Assembly: GCA_015501605.1 (NCBI GenBank)
Contig: JADNRZ010000001.1
Span: forward strand, 3,286,001 to 3,350,000
Origin: Panaeolus papilionaceus
Lineage: Eukaryota; Basidiomycota; Agaricomycetes; Agaricales
DNA: 64,000 nucleotides
Direction: 5' to 3'
A program made the translations under genes and the position numbers. The notes below the pieces were generated by a model, which saw nothing but the letters and a program-made list of their open reading frames with translations, was not told where the DNA came from and made no database searches. The number at the start of each line of letters is the position of its first letter. Positions within the stretch are counted from its first letter, which is position 1. Positions 10,714 through 21,538 of the stretch are shown here, in pieces.

Positions 10714-12625
10714 ATGTCATCGGAATCGCACTCAGCAATCTTAGGTCCCAACAGCAAAAACATATTTAGCGGTGATAATTACACATTTCAGCAACATACC
10801 CATGTTCATGAAGCGCACATTATGAGAGGTGGTGAGAGACTCTTCTGTATAATCAGAGTGAGAGTAACGCCTGATACTAGTGCGTATCTGCAGCGAGACA
10901 GATTCTGTACGAACACTCGTCACCGGGAGCTGCCTACAATACCAGGGATCGATACGATCCTCCCAAATGCCACCCAAACACCAGGACCGGACTTCTAAAC
11001 ACGACACGGAACTGGGCTGGGAAAGGTCCTCCACTTATGTGGTTGTACGGCTCTGCAGGGGCAGGAAAGTCCGCCGTTGCGCAGACCTTCGCCACAGAGC
11101 TTCGAGCGGGGTCGAACCTTGCCGCCTCCTTTTTCTTCTCGAGAACGGCGCCTCTGAATAGTCATCGCGGCCACGAGGGGCGTTTCGTCACTACTATCAC
11201 TTACCAGCTCGCCGAAACAGTACCGGAGTTGTGGCCTTTCGTCGAGCGTGTCATTGTCAACAAACCCAACGTATTTGACCTTGTCCTCACAGAACAAGTC
11301 GTGGCGCTGATTATCGAGCCATTGAAGGAACTACAAACCAACAACAGGGCCAGCTGTGGGGATAATGCCTGCGTGATACCCAGAATTCTAGTGATCGACG
11401 GCTTGGACGAGTGCAGGAACTTGAAAGAAAGGGGGCAAGAACAAGTACTGGAAGCCCTTGCTACGCTTGTTAGTTACCAGGATATCTTCCCGTGCTCGGT
11501 GTTTATAGCTAGTCGACCAGACCTCTTCATTCGATCATGGATAATCAACAAACAGTCGGACGACCCACAGCTCCTACGCACTATTTCGCTCCTGGATCAT
11601 TGTGATAGCGACCACGATATCAAAGTGTTCGTGAACGACAAGACTGCCGAAATCAAAAAATCACATCGACTCAAACGCCAGATTCCTACGGGTTGGCCGT
11701 CACCTGGTCTTGTTGAGGAGATAATCAAGCGTGCTTCTGGCCAATTTATCTACGCCTCCATTATTCTAGAGTATATCAAGGATCTACGAGGACATCCCTG
11801 CGAGCGACTGGAAGGCATTTTGAACCACACTGTCCACCGTGATGATCGTCCTTATGCAGATCTAGATGCCCTGTATATTCACATTCTCCGCCAAACCAAG
11901 CATCCAGAGCTTGTCCGGAAGGTTTTAGCCTTCCGAGTCACCACAACCACATTTTGGGGCAAATTGCATGCCATTGATTCCAGAGACTACCTTCGAACCC
12001 TTCTATCCTTACATTGTTCTGTTCAAACTATTCTCAGTGATTTGCAGTCGATCATGGATTGCGAGGAAGATGGGATGCAATTAATGGGTCTCGGAGACAT
12101 TAACAGATCATATCCGTCCGTATTCCATCACGCGTCACTTCTTGAATTCCTGTTAGACCCACATCGATCGGAGGATTTTCATGTCGATATCCCGAGCTTC
12201 GACAAGGAGCTTTATGAAACCACCTTAGGACACCTGAGTGGTGAGTCTGTTTTTCCTCCCCTTTTTTCTCTCGATGAGATATGTCTGAACACACTTATAC
12301 CACAATGTTAACAGCAGAACCAGGTCATCCTGTGGCCGATGAACATTTTATCGTCTACTGTTTCTTGATCCTACTCCAAACCCAGACGTCTCGCCACCCT
12401 TCGTCCACGGACCAGGTGATCGCACGACTTACGCAGTGGGACACCTCGCACAACGATATTCTTTATACAATCCTTTGGTGGCTACGTGGTAAATCTTCCA
12501 CTGATGGACCAGCTGGCCTTCTCAACGTCATTGATCAGAATCTATGGCCAGTTTTTGCAACAGCAGTAGAAAATATATATGGTGCGCCATTTGCAAATTT
12601 AATGCAAGACATACATACAGCATAG
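10714..12625 (+). CDS. NLR-A: NACHT NTPase, short form lacking 5' exons and C-terminus
   Basis: A STAND-class NACHT NTPase of the kind acting as NLR-like receptors in fungi. Three exons fit: 10714-10831, 10894-12240 and 12318-12625. Exon 2 starts the conserved block ILYEHSSPGAAYNTRDRYDP, followed by Walker A GSAGAGKSAVAQT near 11,055, Walker B LVIDGLDEC near 11,390-11,420, sensor-like VFIASRPD, and FHHASLLEFLLDPHRS near 12,130. Compared with NLR-B and -E, the three small 5' exons are missing and the upstream flank joins directly to the exon-4 equivalent, so the first ATG used is a new one in MSSESHSAILGPNS. The C-terminus ends 16 codons into sequence matching the end of a terminal-inverted-repeat element (IYGAPFANLM...), removing about 350 residues of the normal tail. 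It is open throughout and may be expressed as a truncated receptor. Confidence 0.8.
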
Positions 12626-12690
12626 TCTAGGTTCTCGCAATGTTTCTTCCTTTATTTTGACAGTTAGATAAATTAGCATAATGTATGCAC
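12578..12690. mobile_element. Left end of a TIR element fused to NLR-A
   Basis: The 24 bases from 12578 match the terminus of the element at 55709 at about 22 positions and match 17463 similarly. Similarity to the NLR-B copy continues through the stop codon to roughly 12,690 and then stops. No right terminus is found, so only the left part of the element survives here. Confidence 0.6.
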
Positions 12691-12721
12691 ATCCATTCGG
12701 AAAAGCAACACATCTAATTTA

Positions 12722-13072
12722 TCAAACCCAAAATGCATCTCCTCTCTCCTCGTCTTCCTCCCGCAGTCTAGATAATGATGCGGGCGTCAGGGTAGTATTC
12801 GGGTCTGAGATCTCTAATCGCTGTCTGCCTATTTCAGCTCTCGCCTTCAATGCAACACTGGGGCGGTGTATGTTTGTTCTTGCATTGCGTTTTGTGCCAA
12901 TCCTGGATTGGATTGGAAAAGTAGCTGAGGCTGGGATTTTAATAAACTGACCTGTTTCCAAATTCAACGTTGAGATCAAGGATAACTTCAAGCAACAGTT
13001 GTGATTTAAAAAGATGTTAATGTGCGATATTGAGGATATAAGGTGAGGGCTCGTGGTGCTAAGGGATGTCAA
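12722..13072 (-). pseudogene. Unrecognised gene fragment, probably a C-terminal exon
   Basis: An open frame of about 116 codons ends ...REEDEERGDAFWV at 12722. The segment from GTKRNARTNIHRPSVALKAR onward, then SDPNTTLTPASLSRLREEDE, has the composition of a real conserved C-terminal tail, whereas the first 40 or so residues look like intron or flank read-through. A plausible 3' splice site (…ggaaacag) lies near 12,955. It matches none of the families repeated in this window. It sits between the truncated NLR-A and the Air-like remnant, so it is probably a displaced exon. I do not recognise the family. Confidence 0.3.
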
Positions 13073-13099
13073 CTTGAAGGTCTACATCACACTAGCATC

Positions 13100-14990
13100 A
13101 GCATCTCTGGATCTCATTCTCATAGAACGTGTAGCGCGTCTCACTGTTCATTAACATAATCATTTACATGTCCAAGCTTTGTCGCTAACTGTGATTTTTT
13201 GTGTTGGCTTTCTGAGGTAGGATCCCAGAAGGGGTTTTTCATCACGTCGTCCCGCCCTTGTTCAACAACAAGCCCTTCTTCTCCGGCGTCGTCCGAGGAT
13301 CGCGTGTCGCTGGGCCATGGAGAAGCATTCGTAGATCCGCCACCAGGTTGGGCATTCCTGGGTGAGCGAAATGCAGGGGAGGTTGTGAGGAGAGGGGAGA
13401 GGAGGTTTTGATAAGACGGGAGATTTTGGGGAGAGTAAGAGGAGTTGGCTGGAGTTGGTCGAAATTAGAATAAGAATATGCAAAAAATTAAATAAATTAG
13501 ACTGATGGGAATCGGGAGATATATATGACAACGACTGACATTAGTCTTGTGAAAAGACGAAAAATAATGATTCCCGTAGCACGCCCCGAGCGTCAATTGA
13601 GGCTGTTCTGTAGCGATTACATTTAAAGTCGATAACTAAAAGGTAAATTATGATACAAAGAAAAGAATACACGTACAGCATTAGCCCCTTCATACCACAC
13701 GTAAAACAGACTTTGGTGATTGGGCATGAGCGTGTAATGTGTTTGTTGCATGCACCGTATGTTAGACACTAAGAGGTAGATTCGCATCAGTGTTATTGGC
13801 AAATAAATGAACGACGTCGATAAAAGAATTGTGAGCACAAAAGCCAAACGAATGGAGTTGAGTAAAACGTCGTCGGTAGACGAAAAAGCAAAAGAAAAAA
13901 AGAAGGGAGAAAGAGAGAAAGAGAGAGAAACCATTCACTCACACCATCGTCTTATGCTCATCCTCCGCGCCGAATTCTGATACGCCGTCCTCCTCAATGT
14001 AGCATTCGGATTGGGCGCTACGTCGAAATAGCGAGTGATACCCTATATAAGTATTATCAGTGTTCAATCAGATTAAATTGAAAAAGAAAGAGAAAGCAAC
14101 GCACCCTAACATTGTCATAATCCAAATTCTCAATACCCCTATTCCTCTTCCCCTGCTTCTCCCTCTTCCCCTTCTCTCCCTGTCCCTCTCCTCCCAATCC
14201 TCCGCTTCCCAATAATTCGCACAGGCGTGCTTCCAAGTACCGTAACATGCGCAAGATCGAGCAATTTCATATCTTGCACGGGGTCAAGGGCAATAAACGA
14301 GTCAAGAGCGACGTGAGGTGTCATATGGATGAGCACGGTGGGGATGGCGGTTGGAATTAGGTCGATGAAGAAGAGGCTGGAGGTATTCACTTCGGGTTCC
14401 GGTGCGGGTTCTGCTGGTGCTGGTACTGGTTTGGAGCGCTGTGAAGGTGATTGAGGCTGCGACTGAGGTAGAGATTGAGATTTTCGCTTTCCCTTGTTTC
14501 TTTCGTCTTCCCTTTCGATTTGGGCTTCACACTCGTAGTTGATGAATCCGATTTGCCCTGCTGTCTTGCTTTCGATTTTGGTTTTGGTCTTTAGAAGGCG
14601 ATGAAGGTGGTGGAGGAGGTTTCTATTTATCTAGTTATCGTTCCCGTTCGCGTTGCGAGCGTGACTCGGCACTTGTTCCTCGACACCCTCCATCTTATCC
14701 TAGCCCCCACCCCCATCCTTGTCCACAACTTCATCCCTCATCTCCCCTTGCTTGCCCTCATCACCAACGTCGTGCTTTCTCTTCTCTCCAGCCTTCTCAT
14801 TCTCATTCTCATTCTTCTCCTTCTGCTTGCACTTCTTCTCCCCTATTCCTTTATCAGTAACTTTCTCCTGCGTCGTTGCCTTTCCACGGGCCCCACTCTT
14901 ATTCTTATCTTTATCCTCCCTCACTTTCTCGCCCTCTTCCTCATCCGCCCAGGTGGCGCCGTTCTCAATACCTCCACAACCCCGCTGAAG
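13100..14990 (-). pseudogene. Z1: Air1/Air2-like zinc-knuckle gene, degenerate copy
   Basis: Read on the minus strand, this contains pieces of the Air-like family in the correct order. They are the Lys/Glu-rich N-terminal region (14,600-14,990), the conserved SSLFFIDLIPTAIPTVLI segment near 14,360, the TPVRIIGKR segment near 14,210, eroded zinc knuckles 1-3 (13,630-14,010), ECPTWWRIYECF near 13,340, and a jump directly to KNPFWDPTSESQHKKS near 13,210. The junction at about 13,258 deletes the fifth knuckle. The 5' end is cut at about 14,990, at the same family position as Z4 and Z6. Several cysteines are lost (for example FTCG reads FYVW in one frame). No full protein can be made. Confidence 0.7.
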
Positions 14991-15239
14991 GGGGCAAAAA
15001 AAATATTTCTGCGGTGGGATCAGCCTTCAAGCGCAGGATGGCAACTACATAACTGAGTCGCCCGGGAGTATGAATGGCAGTCACATGTGAGTACAACTTC
15101 AAGCTGTGTCGATTTGTAACGATCTCCTAAACTAGAAATGCAGTGAAGATGTGCGTGCTGTTGAAGCATGCTCACACAAGTAATCAGTGAACACAGGTCG
15201 ACAAGCTGAGCGCCCTTGCCTCTTGCCCTCTTCCACCCA
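14991..15239. promoter_or_regulatory. Head-to-head spacer between truncated Z1 (-) and NLR-B (+)
   Basis: About 250 bp upstream of the NLR-B start. The same spacer, inverted, lies upstream of NLR-C (29,128-29,375) and NLR-D (44,888-45,150), including the words CTAGAAATGCAGTGAAGATG and GAACACAGGT. Because it is kept next to each of these NLRs, it probably contains the core promoter. No specific motif is assigned. Confidence 0.5.
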
Positions 15240-17510
15240 ATGCCGCCCATTCGGACACAACCTCTCCTCCGGGGCTCAAGTTCATCGCCACTGAGTCGTC
15301 CAGCAGCGCCCAAAGGTGAGGAAAGCAATAGTTGAATATACCCCAACTTAGATTTAATGTGATCGTTCTGCTTCAGACTCTCGCTCATCTGCCAGCCAAC
15401 CTTACCTTGTGCTACCTAGAGTCGAAGAATCACATGGTATGCTTTGATTGTATGACTTATCCATACAATCAAGGCTAACGACTTCCTGTTAACCCGGTTC
15501 CCCAGAGGCGGGCATAGGAGTCCCGAGCTCTTCGAGCCAGATTCCGAGTGGCAGATATGCATCTTTAGAACAAGCAAGCCATGTTCCGGGAGCTAATTAC
15601 GCATCAGGTGAGCTACCCTGTGTGGTGTTACTGTTCTGTATGCTTACATGGTGTAACATTGTAGCCGCCCCGGATTCACCTCCAGCGATCTTTGGTCCCA
15701 ACAGCGGACTTGTTCACGAAGGGCAGAATACGAGAATTGGTGAGAGGTTTTCCTATGAAATCTTAGTGAGAGTAACGCCTGATACTAGTACGTATCTGCA
15801 GTGAGACAGATTCTGTACGAACACTCGTCACCGGGAGCTGCCTACAATACCAGGGATCGATACGATCCTCCCAAATGCCACCCAAACACCAGGACCGGAC
15901 TTCTAAACACGACACGGAACTGGGCTGGGAAAGGTCCTCCACTTATGTGGTTGTACGGCTATGCAGGCGCAGGGAAGTCTGCCGTTGCGCAGACCTTCGC
16001 CATGGAGCTTCGAGCAGGTTCCAACCTTGCTGCTTCCTTTTTCTTCTCGAGAACGGCGCCTCTGAATAGCCATCGCGGACACGAGGGTCGTTTCGTCACT
16101 AGCATCGCTTACCAGCTGACTGAAGTTGTACCTGCCTTACAGTCTTACGTCGAGCATGTCATCACCAGCAAACCATATGTCTTTGACCTTGCCCACACTG
16201 AACAAGTCATGGCGCTAATTATCAACCCCATGCGGGCACTACAACTGGACATGGCCAACTGTGGTAGTACTGCCTGTGTGCTACCCAGGGTTCTCGTTAT
16301 TGATGGCTTGGACGAGTGCGAAGAAGAAGCCGGCCAAATCCAAGTACTGGAGGCTCTTGCTACACTCGTTAGCTACCAGGATGTCTTCCCATGCTCAGTG
16401 TTCCTAGCCAGTCGACCTGAGCTAGTCATTCGGTCGTGGATGAACAACAAACAATCGAAGGATCCGCAGCTTCTACGAAGCATTTCGCTCCTAGATTACT
16501 GTGATAGCGACCACGACATTGAGGTGTTCGTGAACGACTCGACTGCCGAAATCAAAAAATCCCATCCACTCAAACGCCATATTCCTGCTGGTTGGCCGTC
16601 ACCTGAGCTTGTTAAGGAGATTATCAAGCACGCTTCTGGCCAATTTGTCTACGCCTCCACCATTATCAAATATATCACTGATCTACGGAGTCATCCCGCC
16701 GAGCGACTGGAAGCCATTTTGAAGCACACCCTTCCCAGTTATGATCGACCGTATGCAGATCTGGACACACTTTATCTGCACATTCTTCGGCAAACCAAGT
16801 ATCCAAAGCTTGTGCACCAGATTTTAGCGTTCCGAGTTGCTACAACTACATTTTGGGGGGAAATGTATGGCATTGATTCCAGAAACTACCTTCGAACCCT
16901 TCTATCCTTACATTGTTCTGTTCAAACCATTCTCAGTGATTTGCAGTCGATCATGGATTGCGAGGAAGATGGGATGCAATTAATGGGTCTCGGAGATAAT
17001 AACAGATCATATCCGTCTGTATTCCATCACGCGTCACTTCCTGAATTTCTCTTAGACCGACATAGGTCGGAGGAATTCTATGTCAATATCCCGACAGTCG
17101 ACAAGGAGCTTTATGAAATCACATTACGACACCTGACTAGTAGTGAGTCTTTTTTTCTTTTAGAAGAGAAGTATCTGAGTACACTGTATACCACAACACT
17201 AGAATCAGGTCTCGCTGTGGAAGATGAACAATATGCCATCTACTGTTTCTTGATCCTACTCCAAACTGAAACGTCCCGGCACCCTTCCTCCACAGACAAG
17301 GTGATCGCACTACTTAACCAGTGGGGTACCTCACACAACCGCATGCTTTATAAAATTCTTTGGTGTCTACGTGGTAAATCTTCCACCGATGGACCAGCTG
17401 GCCTTCTCAAGGGCATTGACCGGAATCTATGGCCAGTTTTTGCACCAACAGTGGAAAAAATCTATGGTGCACCATTTGCACATTTAATGAAGGATGCACA
17501 CATGTCATAG
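15240..17510 (+). CDS. NLR-B: NACHT NTPase with C-terminus replaced by a TIR element end
   Basis: Exons fit at 15240-15315, 15377-15436, 15506-15607, 15665-15739 and 15802-17510; an optional 60-nt intron at 17143-17202 keeps the frame. The first four exons encode a Ser/Pro-rich leader of about 105 residues starting MPPIRTQPLLRG. Exon 5 carries the NACHT unit: SSPGAAYNTRDRYDPPKCHP, Walker A GYAGAGKSAVAQT (the usual Ser after Gly is Tyr), Walker B LVIDGLDECEEE, VFLASRPE and FHHASLPEFLLDRHRS. The protein ends ...IYGAPFAHLMKDAHMS; those last residues are translated from a transposon-like terminus beginning at 17463. Intact paralogues C, D and E continue for roughly 350 more residues, so B is truncated to about 670 aa. 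A decayed remnant of the lost tail follows the element. Confidence 0.85.
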
Positions 17511-17700
17511 TCTTGGTGCTGTTCGTTTCTTTATTTTTGCCGTTCTTTCAATAGGTGTATAAATTATTATAATTGCTTTTGAAGGGTATGTGGAATGGTA
17601 TCACTATATGTACATGTCTTAGTACCTTCAAAATAAAGGGAATCACTCAGCTTCAAGTGAATGTCGCACCTACCTCCAAATATGCAAACGGCGCAGTATA
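17463..17700. mobile_element. 238-bp non-autonomous TIR element interrupting NLR-B
   Basis: It begins TATGGTGCACCATTTGCACA and ends in the imperfect inverse (…TATGCAAACGGCGCAGTATA). The left 24 bases match the 613-bp element at 55709. Aligning to NLR-E, the coding sequence before 17463 (…ACAGTGGAAAAAATC) and after 17700 (AATGTGCAAATCCAATATCG) flank exactly one point of the intact gene (GTGGCCAGAATGCCAGTCC). It has no ORF of note and supplies the stop codon used by NLR-B. A clean target-site duplication is not visible, only AT-rich similarity. Confidence 0.7.
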
Positions 17701-17990
17701 AATGTGCAAATCCAATATCGTGAGACTGTGTGACTTGTTATGCAATGCATCGGGCAGACCGCGGCTTGCTAGATATGTAGTAGATCCTCGAGTCGATCCC
17801 CATATATATATATTGTTTGACCGGCATCGGAAGTCAAGCAACGCAAGAGTTCCCTGAGAAGCACAGGTTCTGGCCGAACCAATACTTACATGGAGCTCGG
17901 GTGGTACAAACTCATGCCAGTGCACGTCCTTGACAAATATCTGTCAACTTCAGAGAATTCGAAAGAAGCACTAGACATGAAAAATCGCAA
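17701..17990 (+). pseudogene. Decayed 3' part of NLR-B beyond the inserted element
   Basis: Part of this stretch aligns with the C-terminal coding region of intact NLR-E. Near 17,815 a word corresponds to LFEWYVK. The stretch 17,855-17,945 matches the region of SLKKHQFLLNDFSESQWHEF, and VHVLDKYLSTSE at 17,927-17,955 matches MDVLDKYLPASEKEALEVE. The reading frame is broken and about half of the expected length is missing. It shows that NLR-B was once full length. Confidence 0.75.
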
Positions 17991-18508
17991 TGTATCACTG
18001 TATTACACCAGATGATAACGTGTACAGCATATATCCACAAGCTTCTATGGTTGTCAATCGAATCGCAGGATTTTGCTGAACGCTTTATCCCAACGACGGG
18101 CTCGTCGTTTTCAACCTCTAGACTGTTACTTAAACACAAGTCTCCCCGTAGTCAGGCCACGACATCTTCGTGTACTCACAACATTTTGAAATTACTAGAC
18201 GAGCCGGATGCATATTTGAATAAGCGCATGTAAACCACCCTGGTTTACACGAACCTTCGATCAAGTATGCAATTTCAATGGAATTGGTTTGAACGTTATA
18301 TACATACTATTTAGGTATCAGCGCTCAGATCGAACACTCTTATAAATAGAATCAAGTACCTATTTACTATCATCCCCGAGTTCAACACCAAACTTGATTG
18401 AAGCGAGGTATATTCAACCCATCTAAACGCACAACGCAAGCTAAACCACAACCCCCACTGGCGTGATCACACAACCCTCTTCCTCACCCCCAATCTCTCC
18501 TGTTCAAC
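17991..18508. other. Non-coding spacer downstream of NLR-B remnant
   Basis: No coding exon is supported. From about 18,275 the sequence resembles the 3' flank of the UEV genes (compare 35,930-36,050 and 57,085-57,190, each with GGNTNGAACGTTAT followed by the run to AAGTACCTTGNTATCA). It is therefore the downstream flank of the UEV fragment. Confidence 0.5.
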
Positions 18509-18810
18509 TCAGTCCCAGCGTCCCGACCCTGCTGTCCCCGTCGCAGCCGCAGCCGCACCAATGACACTCCCTGTGCTGTTCAGCGTACTCATACTCTCAT
18601 TCCCTGCCTTACCTGACCCAGCACCCGAGTTCGACCTAACTGAACCAGAACCAGAACCAGAACCAGAGCTAACGCCCTGCCTTGCCCGCACTTTGGGGTG
18701 ACCATCATCAGTATCGAACAGCACCAAATGCGAAGATGACAGTTGGGCGAATTGTGCTGCGAGGCTAGCAAATGATGAGACCGAGTCTCTGTATAATCTG
18801 TTTTAGATCA
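18509..18810 (-). pseudogene. UEV (AKTIP-like) gene, last exon only
   Basis: This is the final exon of the UEV family found complete at 36,121-37,319 and 57,282-58,481. It reads LYRDSVSSFASLAAQFAQLS, then VLFDTDDGHPKVRARQGVSS, then a GSGSGSGS tract coded by a short ACCAGA-type repeat, and stops at 18509, before the usual LDVDELRVERERLGV ending. The E2-like core exons are absent. Immediately upstream the DNA switches to the C-terminal exon of an Air-like gene, so a deletion joins the two. Confidence 0.7.
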
Positions 18811-18879
18811 CAAGTAAAAAAGTGAGTATTATGATTAGTTGATTGATTTGAGCAGAGTTGAGTACATTTCTGAGATGGG

Positions 18880-19930
18880 GTCATACAAGGGGCTTTTCAC
18901 CACGTTGTAAGCGCTGAATGCAGAGCAATCATTGGGGGGCACTCGGGCGTCGCCGCAGTCCTAAAAAACCAATGATCACTAAACATGTCTTCTTTTTGTT
19001 CTCTTTTACGTTAAATAAATTGAACTTACGTTTCCCCAATATCCCACCCTACTACGATTATAACACCACTCATCGTCCGCAATATACGCCTCACCGCGTT
19101 TGCCTCATAACGAGCCTTTTTTCTCCAGCCGCCGCTCGAGAGTGGCACGTTGCTGAGCTTCGCTGAAGTATTCGTAGATCCGTCACCATGTCGGACATTC
19201 CCGGGAGAGTAAAAGGAAGGGAGAGGTCGAGATCTGGAGGAAGGGAGATATTTTTTATTGAAGTGAGTACAAGGCCAGAAACAAAGCAGAACGACAAGAC
19301 TGACATCAGTCTTATGAAACGATGAAAAACACCGATCGCAGTCCTGGTCCCGATTGGACATCATAGCGCGCCCTGAGCGTCTATTGGGGTAGTTCTATCA
19401 CGATCAAGGTCAATGAATAAAATTTAAAAAAAATAGAAAAATCAGCAAAGTCACAAAGAGCGACGGAGAGAGAGAGAGGTTAAGAAAGAGATATACATAC
19501 AACATTAATATGCCCCTCGTAAAGCAGACTTTGGTGATCGGACGTGACCTGTCGAGTGTTCGTCGCGTGCCCACATATCAAGCACTGTAAAACCAAAACA
19601 AGTTGAGCTAGGTTAGTCAAAGGTAATTAAACACACAGCGTCAAGAACAAGCAGTCAAAGGGATGACGATGAATAGACAAACACTCGCAATCCTCACAGG
19701 AGACACCGCGGCGTTATGCTCACCCCCTGCACCGCAATTCTTACACACCATTCTTCGACTCTGTGCCCCATTCTCGGGTGAGTTGTCGAAGTAGAGGGTT
19801 ATTCCCTGCAGAAGTCATTCATACATTATATCTCGAGTCAGCTGCACGTTCAAGCCAAGGAGGAAAAAGGAATACACACCCGAGCATCGTCACCATATTC
19901 CAAATAATCATTTTTGTGTGTCTGTCTCTG
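18880..19930 (-). pseudogene. Zb: central fragment of the Air1/Air2-like gene
   Basis: Reading from 19,930 downward: YLEYGDDARV, then GITLYFDN, CKNCGAGGEHNAA (knuckle 1), FTCG/GHIN-like residues near 19,530, CDRCFSSFHKTDVS near 19,330, a decayed ECPTWWRIYEYF equivalent near 19,190, and CYN/VGWDIG near 19,050. It ends with the start of the C-terminal exon (ARVPPND-like) near 18,930. Both the N-terminal low-complexity half and the Arg/Asp-rich C-terminus are missing. Several knuckle ligands are mutated. Confidence 0.65.
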
Positions 19931-20374
19931 AGGAACTACTGCCGACGACTGCGAGGGGTGTGAAGGATAGGGCAAAAAGGGACTCAAGGAGCTTCAAGTA
20001 ACTCCTACCATAAATGGATTATCGATACCGGCAAATTCCGTGACAACTTGGACTTAGCACTTACACAATTGTGCGCTTGTATGTATCTGGCAAACGTCAA
20101 GGTATATCTCAAAGCCCAGCTCTCAACCAAGTGGGAAGTGAGATAGATATATTTGCAAACGTGCACAAAATCACTCTTATGTATCGTCTAGCAATGCACT
20201 CTCACTCTATTGGCCTGAATAGTGAAATCACAATTTCGATCGATCGTCATTTGTTTGCTGGCTAATATAAGTAGGGAGTCAAAGTTCATTTATACCTTGG
20301 ATCACTCTTAACAACTTGTGAAAAAACGCTCTTGTTGCAAGTCTATATTTTTTTTAGCCTTGCAGAAAAAGCAA
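19931..20374. other. 5' flank of the DUF6535-like gene M1
   Basis: No gene is seen. From about 20,030 the sequence parallels 34,140-34,400 upstream of M2, sharing TATCTGGCAAANGTCAAG, CAGCTCTCAACCAAG and ATCGATCGTCATTTGTTTGC. This marks the left boundary of the repeated block and presumably includes the M promoter. Confidence 0.55.
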
Positions 20375-21240
20375 ATGGCTAACTCGCCTACTGAATAGAA
20401 TCAAAAAAATACGCCAATATCAACATCTTCTGGAGTCGCTATGACTGGACCCCCACCAGGTTCGACAATTCATCAGGTGGCGCTTCAGCTTCAACCCCAA
20501 AGGCTAATGCAGATTTTCAGACTCTCGAGAAAACGCGGAAGCATGGAATGCCCTAGTTGAAATGACCAAGAGCTTCGATGACGCCCTCTGCAGAAAGTGG
20601 GAGGATAAGCTCCGAAATCTGGTGTGGTTTGTGAGTTTCCAGGGCGTCTTTCAGCGAGTGGAAACTTGACTCATAATATGGCAATCCTAGACAACCCGAT
20701 TTGCGGCTATTGCTCTGACACCACTCACAATTATGAGTCTTCAGCTTTCGATCAAGAACCAACGCATACGGGACTCGGCTGCCAATATTTCCCTTGCACA
20801 AATTGCCGTACATCTCACTGGGAATACCCTCGACACAAGCACTTTATTGAAATCCATTCAGACTAAAAAACACGACACAAACACCGACGTTGCCAGTTTA
20901 TGCTTCGTTTTCAGTCTGGCTCTCAGCTTCAGTTCAGCCCTCATGGCCCTTTCTATCTTAGGATGGATCACAACTTATCGTTTTATATTATCCCTGGGCA
21001 TGAATAGCCCACAGGAATACTTGGCCTATCGACAGTGCCAATACCAAGGCTTGCTGGACCGGAAGGTGCCACTCCTCGTACAGGTTCTCCCCGTTATGAC
21101 CTTTGTTTCAGTTGTTTTTTTCTTTGTCGGTCTCATCAACTTTTTGATGGTTTTCAACTTCAATGTGGCAACCGTTTCCAGTGTATAAGCGGCTCTTGTG
21201 TTCGTATTTCTGGTTCGGACGACAATTACGCCCACCAAGA
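20375..21240 (+). pseudogene. M1: DUF6535-like membrane protein, C-terminally interrupted
   Basis: The family is restricted to mushroom-forming fungi and its role is unknown. An N-terminal exon encodes NAEAWNALVEMTKSFDDALC...WEDKL near 20,530-20,620. After a short intron, the second exon reads TTRFAAIALTPLTIMSLQLS to SSV. It contains the family pattern of a paired helix, VASLCFVFSLALSFSSALMA, and a second hydrophobic segment, VLPVMTFVSVVFFFVGLINF. Compared with M2 at 34,405-35,266, codon TAT is TAA at 21,186-21,188, removing the last 17 or so residues (AALVFVFLVRTTI). The very first codons MANSPTE run into a stop in both copies, so the true 5' splicing is unresolved. Confidence 0.55.
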
Positions 21241-21538
21241 GGTGATATCAGATGTGTGGAAAAGGTTACAACGAGTTTTAGTTTAATCTGAAAAGAGGGA
21301 TTCGGTGTGCCGATAGAGACTTGGTAATCAGATTAGACACTACTTAAACATTCCCGCAAAGTATTTGACGCGACTTTCGAACTGTGTCTGAAAATGAAGC
21401 TACTCAAAGCGAGTACCTTGTTATTACTTCCCCGAGTCCGAGTTCAACGATAAAGTAGGGTATATTCCATTCCCCCCATCCAAACTTACAAGTACAACGC
21501 AATCTCATCTAACACACAAACCCTCATTCGCAACCCAA

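Larger units (their letters stand above)
5950..12690. repeat. Segmental duplication beta, copy 1 (PPIP5K plus NLR-A)
   Basis: Gene order, intron positions and intergenic sequence match 47,991-55,417: PPIP5K, spacer, NLR, all plus strand. Copy 1 keeps the PPIP5K intact but has a truncated NLR. Confidence 0.8.

Noticed and set aside
11037..12311. AAA or ABC ATPase interpretation of the GxxGxGKS proteins
   Set aside because: The Walker B form VIDGLDEC, the ASRP sensor and the SSPGAAYN leader are specific to fungal NACHT proteins; there is no ABC signature or second AAA region.
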